From Streptomyces sp. PKU-EA00015 (GTDB lineage: Bacteria > Actinomycetota > Actinomycetes > Streptomycetales > Streptomycetaceae), in the NCBI RefSeq assembly GCF_013387495.1, contig NZ_JABZEE010000009.1, forward strand, positions 1 to 55,135: DNA of 55,135 nucleotides, read 5' to 3'. This document shows, in pieces, positions 34,897 to 43,641 of this stretch. Under the pieces are notes generated by a model that saw only the letters and a program-made list of their open reading frames with translations, did no database searches and was not told the origin of the DNA. Numbering within the stretch: the first letter of the stretch is position 1; the number at the start of each line of letters is the position of its first letter. A program made the position numbers and the translations under genes.

Positions 34897-34939
34897 GCGA
34901 CGCCCCGTTCCCCGCACCGCGCGGGGGGCGGGGCGTCGC
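34897..34939 (+). terminator. Perfect 11-bp hairpin after fabI
   Basis: GCGACGCCCCG (34897-34907) and CGGGGCGTCGC (34929-34939) pair, and the loop has further C/G-rich pairing. Terminator of fabG-fabI. Confidence 0.82.
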
Positions 34940-35056
34940 CCGTTCGGCCCTACGGGTGGGCGGTGCGACCCGGCCGCGGTGATGCTGGAGGGGCAACTCT
35001 TCCTTGTGGTGCTTTTGCGGCGCGCGCGCCGCAGTTCGGCCGAGGGGGTACTGCTT

Positions 35057-35440
35057 GTGCGTACGAACTGGCGTCAAGCCTCCGTACTCGCCACAGTGAC
35101 GGTCCTGCTGTGGGCGACACCGACGGGGTCCCAGACCGGCAGTCGTCAGGAACGGCAGAGCCCCCGGCAGCACACGCGGGAGCAGCCCCCCGACTACCGG
35201 GCCGACTGCGGCACGGTGATCGAGGGCTCCGAGGTCACCGCCTACTGCCACAACCCCTATCCCGCCGCCGACCGCGTGCAGCTGCACGTCGAGTGCGCAC
35301 GCTGGTGGGACGTCGACGCCGACTCGGAGCCCGTCGAGCTGCGCCCCGCCGGGTACGCGGAGCTCACCCAGCGGTGCTGGAAGGAGATCCGGGCCGCCTG
35401 GATCAGCCACCAGCCGCAGCGGGCCACCGCAGGCACATGA
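35057..35440 (+). CDS. Secreted hypothetical protein, 127 residues
   Basis: An Arg-containing start, then a hydrophobic stretch (ASVLATVTVLLWATPTG) forms a signal peptide. The mature part has a polar, Gln/Arg-rich region and a small domain with four Cys (DCGTVIEG, TAYCHNPY, VECARWW, TQRCWKE) that may form two disulphides. GTG at 35057 has GAGGGGG eight bases upstream. No known family. Its 3' end overlaps the convergent GntR gene by 38 bases. Confidence 0.72.
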   Translation: MRTNWRQASVLATVTVLLWATPTGSQTGSRQERQSPRQHTREQPPDYRADCGTVIEGSEVTAYCHNPYPAADRVQLHVECARWWDVDADSEPVELRPAGYAELTQRCWKEIRAAWISHQPQRATAGT

Positions 35441-36089
35441 ACGGGTAGCCCGCCGCCTCCGCGGCGGCTGTCTCGCCGTCCCCGGTCCGGATCGCCTCCA
35501 CCATCCGGGCGTGGTCCATGTAGTTCTCCTCGCGCAGCTCGCCCCCGACGTCACCGCGCAGCCAGTCGCGCAGCAGGTCCGCGAGGTCCGCGTACAGCTC
35601 GGTCATGACCTCGTTGTGGGAGGCGGCCACCACGGCCAGGTGGAAGGTCCCGTCGGCCGCGACGAACTGCTCCGCGTCGCCCGACGCCCACGCCTCCTCG
35701 CGGCGGGCCAGCAGCGTGTCCAGCTGCTTCAGGTCCTTCGCGGTGCGCCGCTCGGCGGCGAGCCGGGCCGCTGACGACTCCAGCGTGGAGCGCAGCTCGG
35801 CGACATGACGGGGGTCCGCGCCGGCGAACCGGCGGTGCATCACTCCGGCCAGCTCGCTGGTGGCGATCACATAGGTGCCCGAGCCCTGGCGGATGTCCAG
35901 GAGGCCGTTGTGGGCGAGCGCGCGCACCGCCTCACGGACGGTGTTGCGGGCCACGCCCAGCTGCTCGACCAGTTCCGGTTCGGTCGGGATACGCGAGCCG
36001 ACCGGCCACTCGCCCGAGGTGATCTGGTTCCGCAGCTCGGCGATCACCTGGTCCGAGAGCGCGGAACGCCGGGGAGAGGACAGCGCCAT
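35403..36089 (-). CDS. FadR-subfamily GntR transcriptional regulator (FCD domain)
   Basis: 228 residues. The winged helix covers residues 1-75 (SDQVIAELRNQITSGEWPVG, then RIPTEPELVEQLGVARNTVR). The all-helical FCD ligand domain follows with ELRSTLESSAARLAAERR, DGTFHLAVVAASHN and a final MVEAIRTGD, including Asp/His residues that often hold a metal. ATG at 36089 has AAGGAG four bases upstream; the frame is open beyond but has no such site. It is divergent from an MFS exporter gene and very likely controls it through the palindrome in between. Confidence 0.9.
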   Translation of the reverse strand: MALSSPRRSALSDQVIAELRNQITSGEWPVGSRIPTEPELVEQLGVARNTVREAVRALAHNGLLDIRQGSGTYVIATSELAGVMHRRFAGADPRHVAELRSTLESSAARLAAERRTAKDLKQLDTLLARREEAWASGDAEQFVAADGTFHLAVVAASHNEVMTELYADLADLLRDWLRGDVGGELREENYMDHARMVEAIRTGDGETAAAEAAGYPFMCLRWPAAAGG

Positions 36090-36164
36090 GGTGCTCCTTG
36101 TCGTGGAAGTCGCCCACTCATGGTCGTACGCGGACCCGGCCGCGGGGAACCCGGGTTCGTCCGG

Positions 36165-36198
36165 GATTGGACAACCAATCATCCCATGATTCTATGAT
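36165..36198 (+). promoter_or_regulatory. GntR operator candidate and leaderless MFS promoter
   Basis: The palindrome GATTGG-ACAA-CCAATC (36165-36180) covers TTGGAC, a possible -35 of the MFS gene. TATGAT (36193-36198) is a near-ideal -10, six bases before the ATG at 36205, so the message would be leaderless. The -35/-10 spacing is 20, longer than ideal. A repressor on the palindrome would block this promoter. Confidence 0.6.
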
Positions 36199-36204
36199 GG
36201 ACCC

Positions 36205-37506
36205 ATGCCCGACGAGACCCGGACCCTCCGCCACGCCGCCACAGTGCTCCCCTCCGCCGCCGCATCCCTGGAAGCCGCCGCGCCGGAGGCCGCGGCGCGG
36301 CGCGCGGTGTGGACCATCCGTCTCGTCGTCGTCGGCATCGTCCTCGCCGCCCTCAACCTGCGGCCCGCGATCACGAGCCTCGGCGCCCTCCTCGAAGAGG
36401 CGCGCGTCGGGCTCCACATGAGCGGCAGCGTCGCCGGACTCCTCACATCCGTACCGCCGCTGTGCTTCGCCGTGTTCGGCGTCGCCGCCCCCCGGCTGGC
36501 CCGCCGCTTCGGACCCGCCGCCGTCGTCTGCGCCGGCATGGCGGCCATCGCCGCCGGGCTCCTGGTCCGTCCCTTCGCGGGCGGCATGCCGGGCTTCCTC
36601 GCGGCCAGCGCGCTCGCGCTCATGGGCATCGCCGTCAGCAACGTCCTGATGCCGGTGATCGTCAAGCGGTACTTCCCCGGCCGGGTCGGCTCGATGACCG
36701 GCCTCTACTCCATGGCCCTGGCGCTCGGCACGTCGCTCGCCGCCGCCGCGACCGTGCCCGTCACCCAGGCCCTGGGCGGCAGCTGGCGCGTTGGGCTCGC
36801 GGTGTGGGCCGCGGTCGCCGCGGTGGCCGTACTGCCCTGGATCGGCCTGGTCCGCGACCAGGACCGCGCCCGCCCGCATGCCGCCGGTGCGCCAGCCGCC
36901 GAGGACGTCCCCGCGCCCCGCGTGACCCGCAGCCCCACCGCATGGGCCCTCGGCTGCTTCTTCGGGCTCCAGGCCACCGGCGCGTACATCACGATGGGCT
37001 GGATGCCGCAGATCTTCCGCGACGCGGGCGTCTCCGCCTCCACCGCGGGAGTGCTCCTCGCCGTCACCATGGTGATGGGCGTGCCGCTCGCCTTCGTCAT
37101 ACCGCGTCTCGCCAGCCGCATGAAGAGCCAGGGGCCGATCGTCATCGCCCTGGGCGTGTGCGGACTCGCCGGCTACCTCGGCCTGCTCCTCGCGCCGGTG
37201 GCCGGCGCCTGGCTCTGGGCGCTGCTGCTCGGCGTCTCCAACTGCGCCTTCCCCCTCGCCCTCACCATGATCGGCATGCGTTCGCGCACGGGCGCCGGGG
37301 TCGTACGGCTGTCGGCCTTCGCCCAGTCCACCGGCTACCTGATCTCCATCCCGGGCCCGCTGCTGGTGGGCGTGCTCTACCAGCACAGCGGCGGCTGGGC
37401 GCTGCCGCTGGGGCTGATGGCGGGCCTGCTGGTGCCCCAGATGATCGTGGGCGTGATGGCAGGACGGGACCGGACGATAGAGGACGAGACGCGGGTGCGA
37501 GACTGA
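36205..37506 (+). CDS. MFS transporter, CynX/NimT family
   Basis: 433 residues with 12 predicted spans. A polar N-terminal 35 residues is followed by VVVGIVLAALNLRPAITSLG, which with LLTSVPPLCFAVFG is the CynX/NimT signature. Substrate unknown; relatives handle cyanate, nitroimidazoles or other small anions and drugs. No Shine-Dalgarno sequence, but a -10 box six bases upstream, so translation is probably leaderless. The adjacent divergent GntR regulator and the tiny downstream membrane protein are likely partners. Confidence 0.9.
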   Translation: MPDETRTLRHAATVLPSAAASLEAAAPEAAARRAVWTIRLVVVGIVLAALNLRPAITSLGALLEEARVGLHMSGSVAGLLTSVPPLCFAVFGVAAPRLARRFGPAAVVCAGMAAIAAGLLVRPFAGGMPGFLAASALALMGIAVSNVLMPVIVKRYFPGRVGSMTGLYSMALALGTSLAAAATVPVTQALGGSWRVGLAVWAAVAAVAVLPWIGLVRDQDRARPHAAGAPAAEDVPAPRVTRSPTAWALGCFFGLQATGAYITMGWMPQIFRDAGVSASTAGVLLAVTMVMGVPLAFVIPRLASRMKSQGPIVIALGVCGLAGYLGLLLAPVAGAWLWALLLGVSNCAFPLALTMIGMRSRTGAGVVRLSAFAQSTGYLISIPGPLLVGVLYQHSGGWALPLGLMAGLLVPQMIVGVMAGRDRTIEDETRVRD

Positions 37507-37510
37507 TCCC

Positions 37511-37627
37511 ATGCCTGTGCTCGACCCGAACCCCCAGAACGGCCAGAAGAAGCTCCTCGGAGTCTTCGGCGCGATGCTTCTCATCGGCGTGGTGATCGCG
37601 ATCATCGCCACGGTCGCGGCGCCCTGA
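37511..37627 (+). CDS. 38-residue single-span protein, SGM_5486-like transporter-associated
   Basis: ATG-CCT-GTG-CTC through TGA encodes 38 residues: a polar start (PVLDPNPQNGQKK) and one hydrophobic span (LLGVFGAMLLIGVVIAIIAT). It begins four bases after the MFS stop. I recall a small Streptomyces family named SGM_5486 transporter-associated protein that fits this sequence and position. It is probably a small subunit of the exporter. Too short for default ORF calling. Confidence 0.78.
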   Translation: MPVLDPNPQNGQKKLLGVFGAMLLIGVVIAIIATVAAP

Positions 37628-37752
37628 CATTCCGGCCCCACCGACCCCTAGGGGGTCAGCCTCAGGGTGAAGTGGGTGGGTCACCGGATGGGCGCGGCGC
37701 TTCATGATCCGTACGTTTGAGGTACTCGACCTCGGACCTGACGGAGGCGGCC

Positions 37753-37956
37753 ATGGCGGCCCAGACGCACACCCGGTCCCACCCCCCGGCCAGGGGCGTC
37801 GTCGCCAGGCTGCCCTGGTGGGCCCTCGTCCTGCCGGTGCTCGCCTTCGCCGCACTGCTGACGCTCATCGCCGTCCCCGGCGACGCGCACGCGGCCGGGG
37901 ACGATCCGGCGGCCGGTGACCTCCTGCGCCAGATCCTGCGGATGCTGGTCCGCTGA
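37753..37956 (+). CDS. Small exported or membrane protein, 67 residues
   Basis: A basic N-terminus (about 18 residues) precedes a hydrophobic segment LPWWALVLPVLAFAALLTLI, then AHAAGDDPAAGDLLRQIL at the C-terminus. AHA-AGD resembles a signal-peptidase site, which would release a peptide of only about 20 residues; otherwise it is a single-pass protein. ATG at 37753 has GGAGG seven bases upstream. No family known to me. Confidence 0.68.
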   Translation: MAAQTHTRSHPPARGVVARLPWWALVLPVLAFAALLTLIAVPGDAHAAGDDPAAGDLLRQILRMLVR

Positions 37957-38028
37957 CGCGTTCCCCTTCGGGGGAGAGCGCGTCAACACCCTGCGCCCAT
38001 TGGCTCATTTCATGCGAAGCTGGGGTGC

Positions 38029-38580
38029 ATGAGCGCCGCTGTGTCCTCCGGGGGGACTCCCCCCGGATCTTCCGAGTCCCGCAGGATCGTCCTCCTCCGG
38101 CACGCGAAGGCCGACTGGCCCCAGGTGTCCGACCACGATCGCCCGCTCGCCGAGCGCGGCCGCAAGGACGCCCCCGTGGCCGGCCGCAGGCTCGCCGACA
38201 CCGGTATCGCCTTCGACCTGGCCCTGTGCTCCACCGCGACCAGAACCCGTGAGACATGGAAGCTCGCCGTGCACGAGCTGCCGCACCGCCCCAAGACGGT
38301 CTACGAGGAGCGGCTGTACGACGCCTCCCTCGGAGAGCTCATCGCCCTGCTCAACGAGACCCCGGACGAGGTCGACGACCTGCTCGTCATCGGCCACAAC
38401 CCCGGTATGCACGCCCTCGCCGACGCCCTCGCGGGCAGTGCGGAGGGCGACGCGCTGGTCCGGATGACCCGGGACGGCTTCCCGACCTCGGCGTTCGCCG
38501 TCGTCTCGTTCACCGGCTCCTGGAAGTCCGTGGAGCACGGTGTGGGCAAGCTGCTCGACTACTGGACCCCGCACGACTGA
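38029..38580 (+). CDS. SixA-like histidine phosphatase
   Basis: 183 residues of the phosphoglycerate-mutase-like superfamily. RIVLLRHAKADWP carries the catalytic RHG-type His, LCSTATRTRETW the second Arg, and VIGHNPGMHALADAL the second His. Closest to SixA, the phosphohistidine phosphatase of bacteria. No signal peptide. The ATG at 38029 has only a weak Shine-Dalgarno sequence. It is convergent with serB, with a classical terminator between. Confidence 0.9.
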   Translation: MSAAVSSGGTPPGSSESRRIVLLRHAKADWPQVSDHDRPLAERGRKDAPVAGRRLADTGIAFDLALCSTATRTRETWKLAVHELPHRPKTVYEERLYDASLGELIALLNETPDEVDDLLVIGHNPGMHALADALAGSAEGDALVRMTRDGFPTSAFAVVSFTGSWKSVEHGVGKLLDYWTPHD

Positions 38581-38594
38581 GCCCTGGAACGGCG

Positions 38595-38628
38595 AGGCCC
38601 CGGCGCACACCGTGCGCCGGGGCCTTTG
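38595..38628. terminator. Classical intrinsic terminator between sixA-like gene and serB
   Basis: GGCCCCGGCGCAC (38596-38608) and GTGCGCCGGGGCC (38612-38624) form a 13-base perfect stem with a 3-base loop, followed by TTTGT. The A before the left arm gives a shorter T-run on the other strand. Confidence 0.9.
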
Positions 38629-38645
38629 TATCGCGCAGCGCGCGC

Positions 38646-39872
38646 TCAGTGCTCCTCGGTGCCGTCGTCGGCGGCCTCGACCTCTTCGCGGGTGACGCCC
38701 AGCAGATACAGCACCGTGTCCAGGAAGGGCACGTTGACCGCGGTGTGCGCGGCCTTGCGGACCACGGGCTTGGCGTTGAACGCGACCCCGAGCCCCGCGG
38801 CGTTCAGCATGTCCAGATCATTGGCACCGTCGCCGATCGCGACCGTCTGGGACAGCGGCACCCCGGCCTCGGCCGCGAAGGCGCGCAGCAGCCGCGCCTT
38901 GCCCGCCCGGTCCACGATGTCGCCGACGACCCGGCCGGTCAGCTTGCCGTCCTTGATCTCCAAGGTGTTCGCCGACGCGAAATCGAGGCCCAGACGCTCC
39001 TTGAGATCGTCGGTGACCTGGGTGAACCCACCCGAGACGACGCCCACTTGGAAGCCGAGCCGCTTCAGCGTACGGATCAGGGTCCGCGCCCCCGGCGTGA
39101 GCCGTACCTCGGCACGCACCTTGTCCACGACCGACGCGTCCAGGCCCTCCAGCAGCGCCACCCGCGCGTGCAGGGACTGCTCGAAGTCCAGCTCGCCGCG
39201 CATCGCCGCGGCCGTCACCGCGGCCACCTCGTCCTCGCAGCCCGCATGGGCCGCGAACAGCTCGATGACCTCGTCCTGGATGAGCGTGGAGTCGACGTCC
39301 ATCACGACCAGGCGCTGGGCCCGCCGGTGCAGGCCCGCCGACACGACGGCCACGTCGACGCCGATCTCGTGCGACTCGGTGGCCAGCGCGGTGCGCAGCG
39401 GCTCGGTCTCCACGCCGGACACCGCGAATTCCACGGCGGTCACGGGGTACTTCGCCAGCCGGAAGATGCGGTCGATGTTCGCTCCCATGTCGCTGATCCG
39501 GCCCGCTATGGCCGCCGTGGCCTCGGCCGTCAGCGGGTGACCGAGCACGGTCACGTGGGAACGGCCGCTGCCGCGCGGCCGGTTGTCGCCCGTACCCGAG
39601 ATGATCTCGGCCTGCAGCTTCAGGGACTCGGCCCAGCCGTGCACGGTCGCCCGCAGCTCGCCCTCCGTGGTGCCGCCGGCCGTCGGCGCGGTGACGAGCG
39701 CGCACAGGACGAGGCGTCCCCGCGAGACGACCTGCTCGATGTCGATCACGTCGACCGAGTAGGCCGCGAGGGTCTCGAAGAGCCCGGCCGTGATACCGGG
39801 ACGGTCCTTCCCGAAGATCTTGACGAGAAGGGTCGGGATGTCGGTGCCGAGAGGGGGCTGCGATGCGCTCAT
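38646..39872 (-). CDS. serB: Phosphoserine phosphatase SerB with N-terminal ACT domains
   Basis: Last step of serine synthesis. 408 residues: two ACT-type regulatory domains (starting LVKIFGKDRPGITAGLFETL and SHVTVLGHPLTAEATAAIAG), then the HAD phosphatase core with Asp192 and Asp194 in MDVDSTLIQDEVIE, the Ser in GVVSGGF, and GDGANDLDML. The length is that of the mycobacterial SerB2 type, which serine inhibits through the ACT domains. ATG at 39872 with GGTGG seven bases upstream. Confidence 0.95.
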   Translation of the reverse strand: MSASQPPLGTDIPTLLVKIFGKDRPGITAGLFETLAAYSVDVIDIEQVVSRGRLVLCALVTAPTAGGTTEGELRATVHGWAESLKLQAEIISGTGDNRPRGSGRSHVTVLGHPLTAEATAAIAGRISDMGANIDRIFRLAKYPVTAVEFAVSGVETEPLRTALATESHEIGVDVAVVSAGLHRRAQRLVVMDVDSTLIQDEVIELFAAHAGCEDEVAAVTAAAMRGELDFEQSLHARVALLEGLDASVVDKVRAEVRLTPGARTLIRTLKRLGFQVGVVSGGFTQVTDDLKERLGLDFASANTLEIKDGKLTGRVVGDIVDRAGKARLLRAFAAEAGVPLSQTVAIGDGANDLDMLNAAGLGVAFNAKPVVRKAAHTAVNVPFLDTVLYLLGVTREEVEAADDGTEEH

Positions 39873-40180
39873 GGTGTTACCACCGTATCGGGCGGCGGGC
39901 GCGATCCCACCTCCTGTCCCGCCTGCCGGACACTCGCGCCCCCAACGCCGCTCACGCCCGGGTTCGTCATGGTTACGCACTGTTGAACACCGTCCATGGG
40001 CAGTGCGGGCGATGTGCCGCCCCGCGGGGCGTCCCCGACTGGCCACGAAGGTCCCAACTCCGTACCGAACACTGCCTTTACAAGGCCCGAGTTTCGGATC
40101 CGGACCCCGGCCTGAAATAGTTCCCACGATGTTCGCCATCCCTAGACTCCCGGCAACGGGGGTAGCTCGGGGGACAACTA
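39873..40180. other. Intergenic region between serB and FHA-ABC gene
   Basis: 308 bases with no gene I can support. It carries divergent promoters. For the plus side TAGACT at 40143-40148 is a plausible -10, 33 bases before the GTG start; GGGGGA near 40170 serves as ribosome site. No repeat or RNA gene was recognised. Confidence 0.5.
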
Positions 40181-42688
40181 GTGGGGCATGGAGTGCCGGA
40201 ACTCGTACTGGAATTGAACGGAAGGACCTGGACCCTCGATCCGTCCAGGTCGTACACCCTCGGCCGCGACCCGCAGGGTGATCTGGTGATCGACGACGCC
40301 AGGGTCTCGTGGCGGCACGCCACGATCAGCTGGGGCGGGCGCAGTTGGGTCATCGAGGACCACGGCAGCACCAACGGCACCTATGTGCAGGGCCAGCGGA
40401 TCCACCAGATGGAGATCGGCGCCGGGTCGGCCGTGCATCTGGGCAACGCCACCGACGGTCCGCGGCTCAGCCTCACCGCTGCCGCCGCCTACAGCGCCCA
40501 GGCCGCCGCCCCCCAGCAGGCCCCGGCCCCGCAGCAGGACTGGCCGCAGGGCCAGGCGCCGCAGGCCGCCCAGCAGGGCTGGCAGCAGCCGCCGGCCCCG
40601 CAGGCGCAGCAGCCGGCCCAGGTCCCGCACCAGCAGGGCGTGCAGAAGGCACAGGGCGCCCCGCCGGTCTACGGCGACCGCAGCCCCACGACCTTCCACC
40701 AGCTCTCCCTCGGCCGCGTGATGCGCATCGGTCGTGCGCTCGAGAACGAGCTGGTCGTCTCCGACCTGCAGGTCTCGCGCCACCACGCCGAATTCGTCGC
40801 GACGCCCGACGGCCGCTTCGAGATCCGCGACCTCGGCTCCCACAACGGCACGTACGTCAACGGCCAGCCGATCGCCAAGTCGTCCACGGTCCTCATCGGC
40901 CCGAACGACATCGTCGGTGTCGGTCACTCCACGTTCCGGCTGGTCGGTGACCGCCTCGAGGAGTTCGTCGACACCGGTGAGGTCTCCTTCTCCGCCCGTC
41001 ACCTGACCGTCACGGTCGACGGTGGCAAGCAGATCCTGCGCGACGTCTCCTTCGGCGTCCCCGAGAAGTCCCTGATCGGCGTCATCGGCCCGTCCGGCTC
41101 CGGAAAGTCCACCCTGCTCAAGGCGCTGACCGGCTACCGGCCCGCCAACCAGGGCGACGTCCTCTACGACAACCGCAGCCTGTACAAGCAGTTCGCCGAG
41201 CTGCGCCAGCGCATCGGTCTGGTCCCGCAGGACGACATCCTGCACAAGGAGCTGACCGTCCGGAAGGCGCTCACGTACGCGGCCAAGCTCCGCTTCCCCG
41301 CGGACACCACGCCGGCCGAGCGCGCGGCCCGTATCGACGAGGTGCTGCGCGAGCTCAAGCTCGACATCCACAAGGAAAAGAAGGTCACCTCCCTGTCCGG
41401 CGGTCAGCGCAAGCGCGTCTCCGTCGCCCTGGAGCTGCTGACCAAGCCGTCGCTGATCTTCCTGGACGAGCCGACCTCCGGCCTCGACCCGGGCATGGAC
41501 CGCGACGTCATGCAGCTGCTGCGCGGCCTCGCCGACGACGGCCGCACCGTCCTGGTGGTCACCCACTCCGTGGCCGAGCTCCAGCTGTGCGACAAGCTCC
41601 TCGTCATGGCGCCCGGCGGCTCCGTCGCCTACTTCGGCCCGCCGGAGGAGGCGCTCAACTTCTTCGGCTACACCACGTGGGCGGACGTGTTCTCCGCGTT
41701 CGAGAACTACCGCGACTACGACTGGGCCGGCCGCTGGCGCGGTTCGCAGCACTACCAGATGTACGCGGCCGACCTCGACGCCGTCGCCCCGCAGGCGGTC
41801 AACATGCCGCCGCCGCAGCAGATGAACCCGCCCAAGCCGCAGAGCTGGGGCTCCCAGCTGTGGACCCTGATCCGCCGCTACTCGTCGGTGATCGCGTCCG
41901 ACAAGGGCTTCATGGGCCTGATGGTGATCCTGCCGGCCGTCCTCGGCCTGGTCTCCGTCGTCATCCCGGCGGACTTCGGCCTGGCCGCCCCCGACGACGG
42001 CAGGTCCCGGTTCAACGGCGACGCGGGCACGATCATGCTGATCCTTGCGGTCGGCATGTGCTTCTCCGGCGCCGCGAACTCCGTACGAGAGCTGATCAAG
42101 GAACGGGTCATCTACGAACGGGAGCGGGCGACCGGCCTGTCCCGCTCGGCGTACCTGATGTCCAAGGTCATCGTCCTCGGCCTGATCACCGCCCTGCAGG
42201 GCGTCATCATCTGCGGCATCGGCTTCGCGACCCGCAGGCTGCCCGAAGAGGGCCTGATCATGCCGCCGGCCGTCGAGATCTGTCTTGTCGTCATCGCGCT
42301 CGGCTTCACCTCGATGATGTTCGGCCTGGTCATCTCCTCGCTGGTGAAGACCGCCGAGAAGACCATGCCGCTGCTGGTCATGTTCGCCATCGTCCAGGTC
42401 GTCTTCACCGGCATCCTCTTCCAGGTCTACGGCTCGCCGGGCCTGGAGCAGTTCGCCTGGCTGATGCCGTCCCGCTGGGCCATCGCCGGCGCCGGCACCA
42501 CGCTCGACCTGGCGCACCTCATGCCGCCGTGGGACCCGAAGAACCCCACCGACCTGGACCCGCTGTGGGAGCACACGGCCGGCCAGTGGGGCATGAACAT
42601 CACCATCCTGCTCGCCATCGGCGTCATCTGCGGCTTCGTGGTCCAGCGCCTGCTGCGCCGCCACGAGCCCGAGGTCATGCGCAAGTGA
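40181..42688 (+). CDS. ABC exporter fused to two FHA domains (Rv1747-like)
   Basis: 835 residues. FHA domain 1 is about residues 10-95 (YTLGRDPQGDLVIDD, HGSTNGTYV). A Gln/Pro/Ala-rich linker covers about 105-165. FHA domain 2 is about 170-258 (MRIGRALENELVVSD, SRHHAEF, GSHNGTYVNG). An ABCG-type ATPase follows with Lys309 in Walker A (GPSGSGKST), signature LSGGQRKRVS and LIFLDEPTSGLD, then an ABC-2 membrane part with six spans. The FHA pair implies control by Ser/Thr protein kinases through phosphothreonine, as for mycobacterial Rv1747. The substrate is unknown. GTG start, with a second GTG at codon 5. Confidence 0.94.
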   Translation: MGHGVPELVLELNGRTWTLDPSRSYTLGRDPQGDLVIDDARVSWRHATISWGGRSWVIEDHGSTNGTYVQGQRIHQMEIGAGSAVHLGNATDGPRLSLTAAAAYSAQAAAPQQAPAPQQDWPQGQAPQAAQQGWQQPPAPQAQQPAQVPHQQGVQKAQGAPPVYGDRSPTTFHQLSLGRVMRIGRALENELVVSDLQVSRHHAEFVATPDGRFEIRDLGSHNGTYVNGQPIAKSSTVLIGPNDIVGVGHSTFRLVGDRLEEFVDTGEVSFSARHLTVTVDGGKQILRDVSFGVPEKSLIGVIGPSGSGKSTLLKALTGYRPANQGDVLYDNRSLYKQFAELRQRIGLVPQDDILHKELTVRKALTYAAKLRFPADTTPAERAARIDEVLRELKLDIHKEKKVTSLSGGQRKRVSVALELLTKPSLIFLDEPTSGLDPGMDRDVMQLLRGLADDGRTVLVVTHSVAELQLCDKLLVMAPGGSVAYFGPPEEALNFFGYTTWADVFSAFENYRDYDWAGRWRGSQHYQMYAADLDAVAPQAVNMPPPQQMNPPKPQSWGSQLWTLIRRYSSVIASDKGFMGLMVILPAVLGLVSVVIPADFGLAAPDDGRSRFNGDAGTIMLILAVGMCFSGAANSVRELIKERVIYERERATGLSRSAYLMSKVIVLGLITALQGVIICGIGFATRRLPEEGLIMPPAVEICLVVIALGFTSMMFGLVISSLVKTAEKTMPLLVMFAIVQVVFTGILFQVYGSPGLEQFAWLMPSRWAIAGAGTTLDLAHLMPPWDPKNPTDLDPLWEHTAGQWGMNITILLAIGVICGFVVQRLLRRHEPEVMRK

Positions 42689-42708
42689 CGGCACACGTCG
42701 ACTGACGA

Positions 42709-42748
42709 CGCCGAAGGGCGCACCCCGCGCGGGGTGCGCCCTTCGGCG
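42709..42748. terminator. Perfect 18-bp hairpin after FHA-ABC gene
   Basis: CGCCGAAGGGCGCACCCC (42709-42726) and GGGGTGCGCCCTTCGGCG (42731-42748) with a GCGC loop. It separates the convergent exporter and SLT genes. Confidence 0.88.
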
Positions 42749-42789
42749 TATGTCTGCTACCGCCTCGTCGCGGTGGCGTCGGCAGTGCC

Positions 42790-43521
42790 TCAGTAGGCGC
42801 TGTTCACGTTGTCCATGGAGCCGTAGCGGTCGGCCGCGTAGTTGCAGGCGGCGACGATGTTGGCGACCGGGTCGTACTGGTCGTGCTTGGTGCCCGGCAC
42901 GTGGTAGGCGTCGAAGGTGGGCTTGATGACCTGCAGCAGGCCCTTCGACGGGACACCGTTGATCGCGTTGATGTCCCAGTTGTTGATGGCACGCGGGTTA
43001 CCGCTGGACTCCCGCATGATGTTGCGGTGGATGCCCTCGTAGGTGCCGGGGATGTCGTGCTTCTTCATGATGGACAGCGCCTCGCGGATCCAGCCGTCCA
43101 GGTTGTTCGGGTAGGTGACCTTCGCGGGCTTGCGCGCGGCGGACCGGCTGGCGGCGGCCTGCTCGGCGGCACGCTTCTTCGCGGCGGCCTCCGCCTTCTT
43201 CTTGGCCTCGGCCTTCTTCTTCGCCTCGGCCTGCTTCTTGGCCTCGGCGGCCTCTGCCTTCTTCTTCGCCTGCGCGGCCTTGAGCTGGGCCTCGAAGGCG
43301 GTGTGCTGGTTGGCGATGCTCTCCTGCACCGCGGCGGCCTGCTTCTCGTTGACCTTGAAGGCCACGGGGGCGGCCGCGGCCACCTCGGTCGTCGTGCCGG
43401 CCTCGGCGTCGGCGGGAGCCAGGGACAGCGCCAGAGCGGCGGAAGCGGCGACGGCGACACCGGTGACCGCGGCCTTGCGCGATCGGAGACGGCGGAGAGC
43501 GGCGGTGTTGAACGCGGACAT
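42790..43521 (-). CDS. Secreted transglycosylase-SLT-type protein with Lys/Ala coiled coil
   Basis: 243 residues. A signal peptide (basic start RRLRSRKAAVTG, hydrophobic core, cleavage near ADAEA) leads to a long Lys/Ala/Glu helix, residues about 85-135, built from repeats such as KKKAEAKK. The C-terminal SLT-like domain has IHRNIMRESSGNPRAINNWD, whose Glu is the presumed lytic transglycosylase acid, and SKGLLQVIKPTFDAY. It probably cleaves peptidoglycan outside the membrane. ATG at 43521 has AGAGG upstream; the frame is open beyond but without a site. Confidence 0.92.
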   Translation of the reverse strand: MSAFNTAALRRLRSRKAAVTGVAVAASAALALSLAPADAEAGTTTEVAAAAPVAFKVNEKQAAAVQESIANQHTAFEAQLKAAQAKKKAEAAEAKKQAEAKKKAEAKKKAEAAAKKRAAEQAAASRSAARKPAKVTYPNNLDGWIREALSIMKKHDIPGTYEGIHRNIMRESSGNPRAINNWDINAINGVPSKGLLQVIKPTFDAYHVPGTKHDQYDPVANIVAACNYAADRYGSMDNVNSAY

Positions 43522-43641
43522 ACAGACGTACCTCTTCGAATAGCGGAAAGTCGCTCCAGGCCGGTTCGGCTCTGCGCTGTTCGGAAGCGACGTCGGCAAT
43601 TCTTAGCGGCAGCAAAATCCGCTGGCAAAGGTGTGACGTAC

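Noticed and set aside
40178..42694. 838-residue open frame on the minus strand opposite the FHA-ABC gene
   Set aside because: It mirrors the real gene almost exactly, is full of low-complexity Asp/Gly/Val, and has no family motif. High GC removes stops from the complementary frame.
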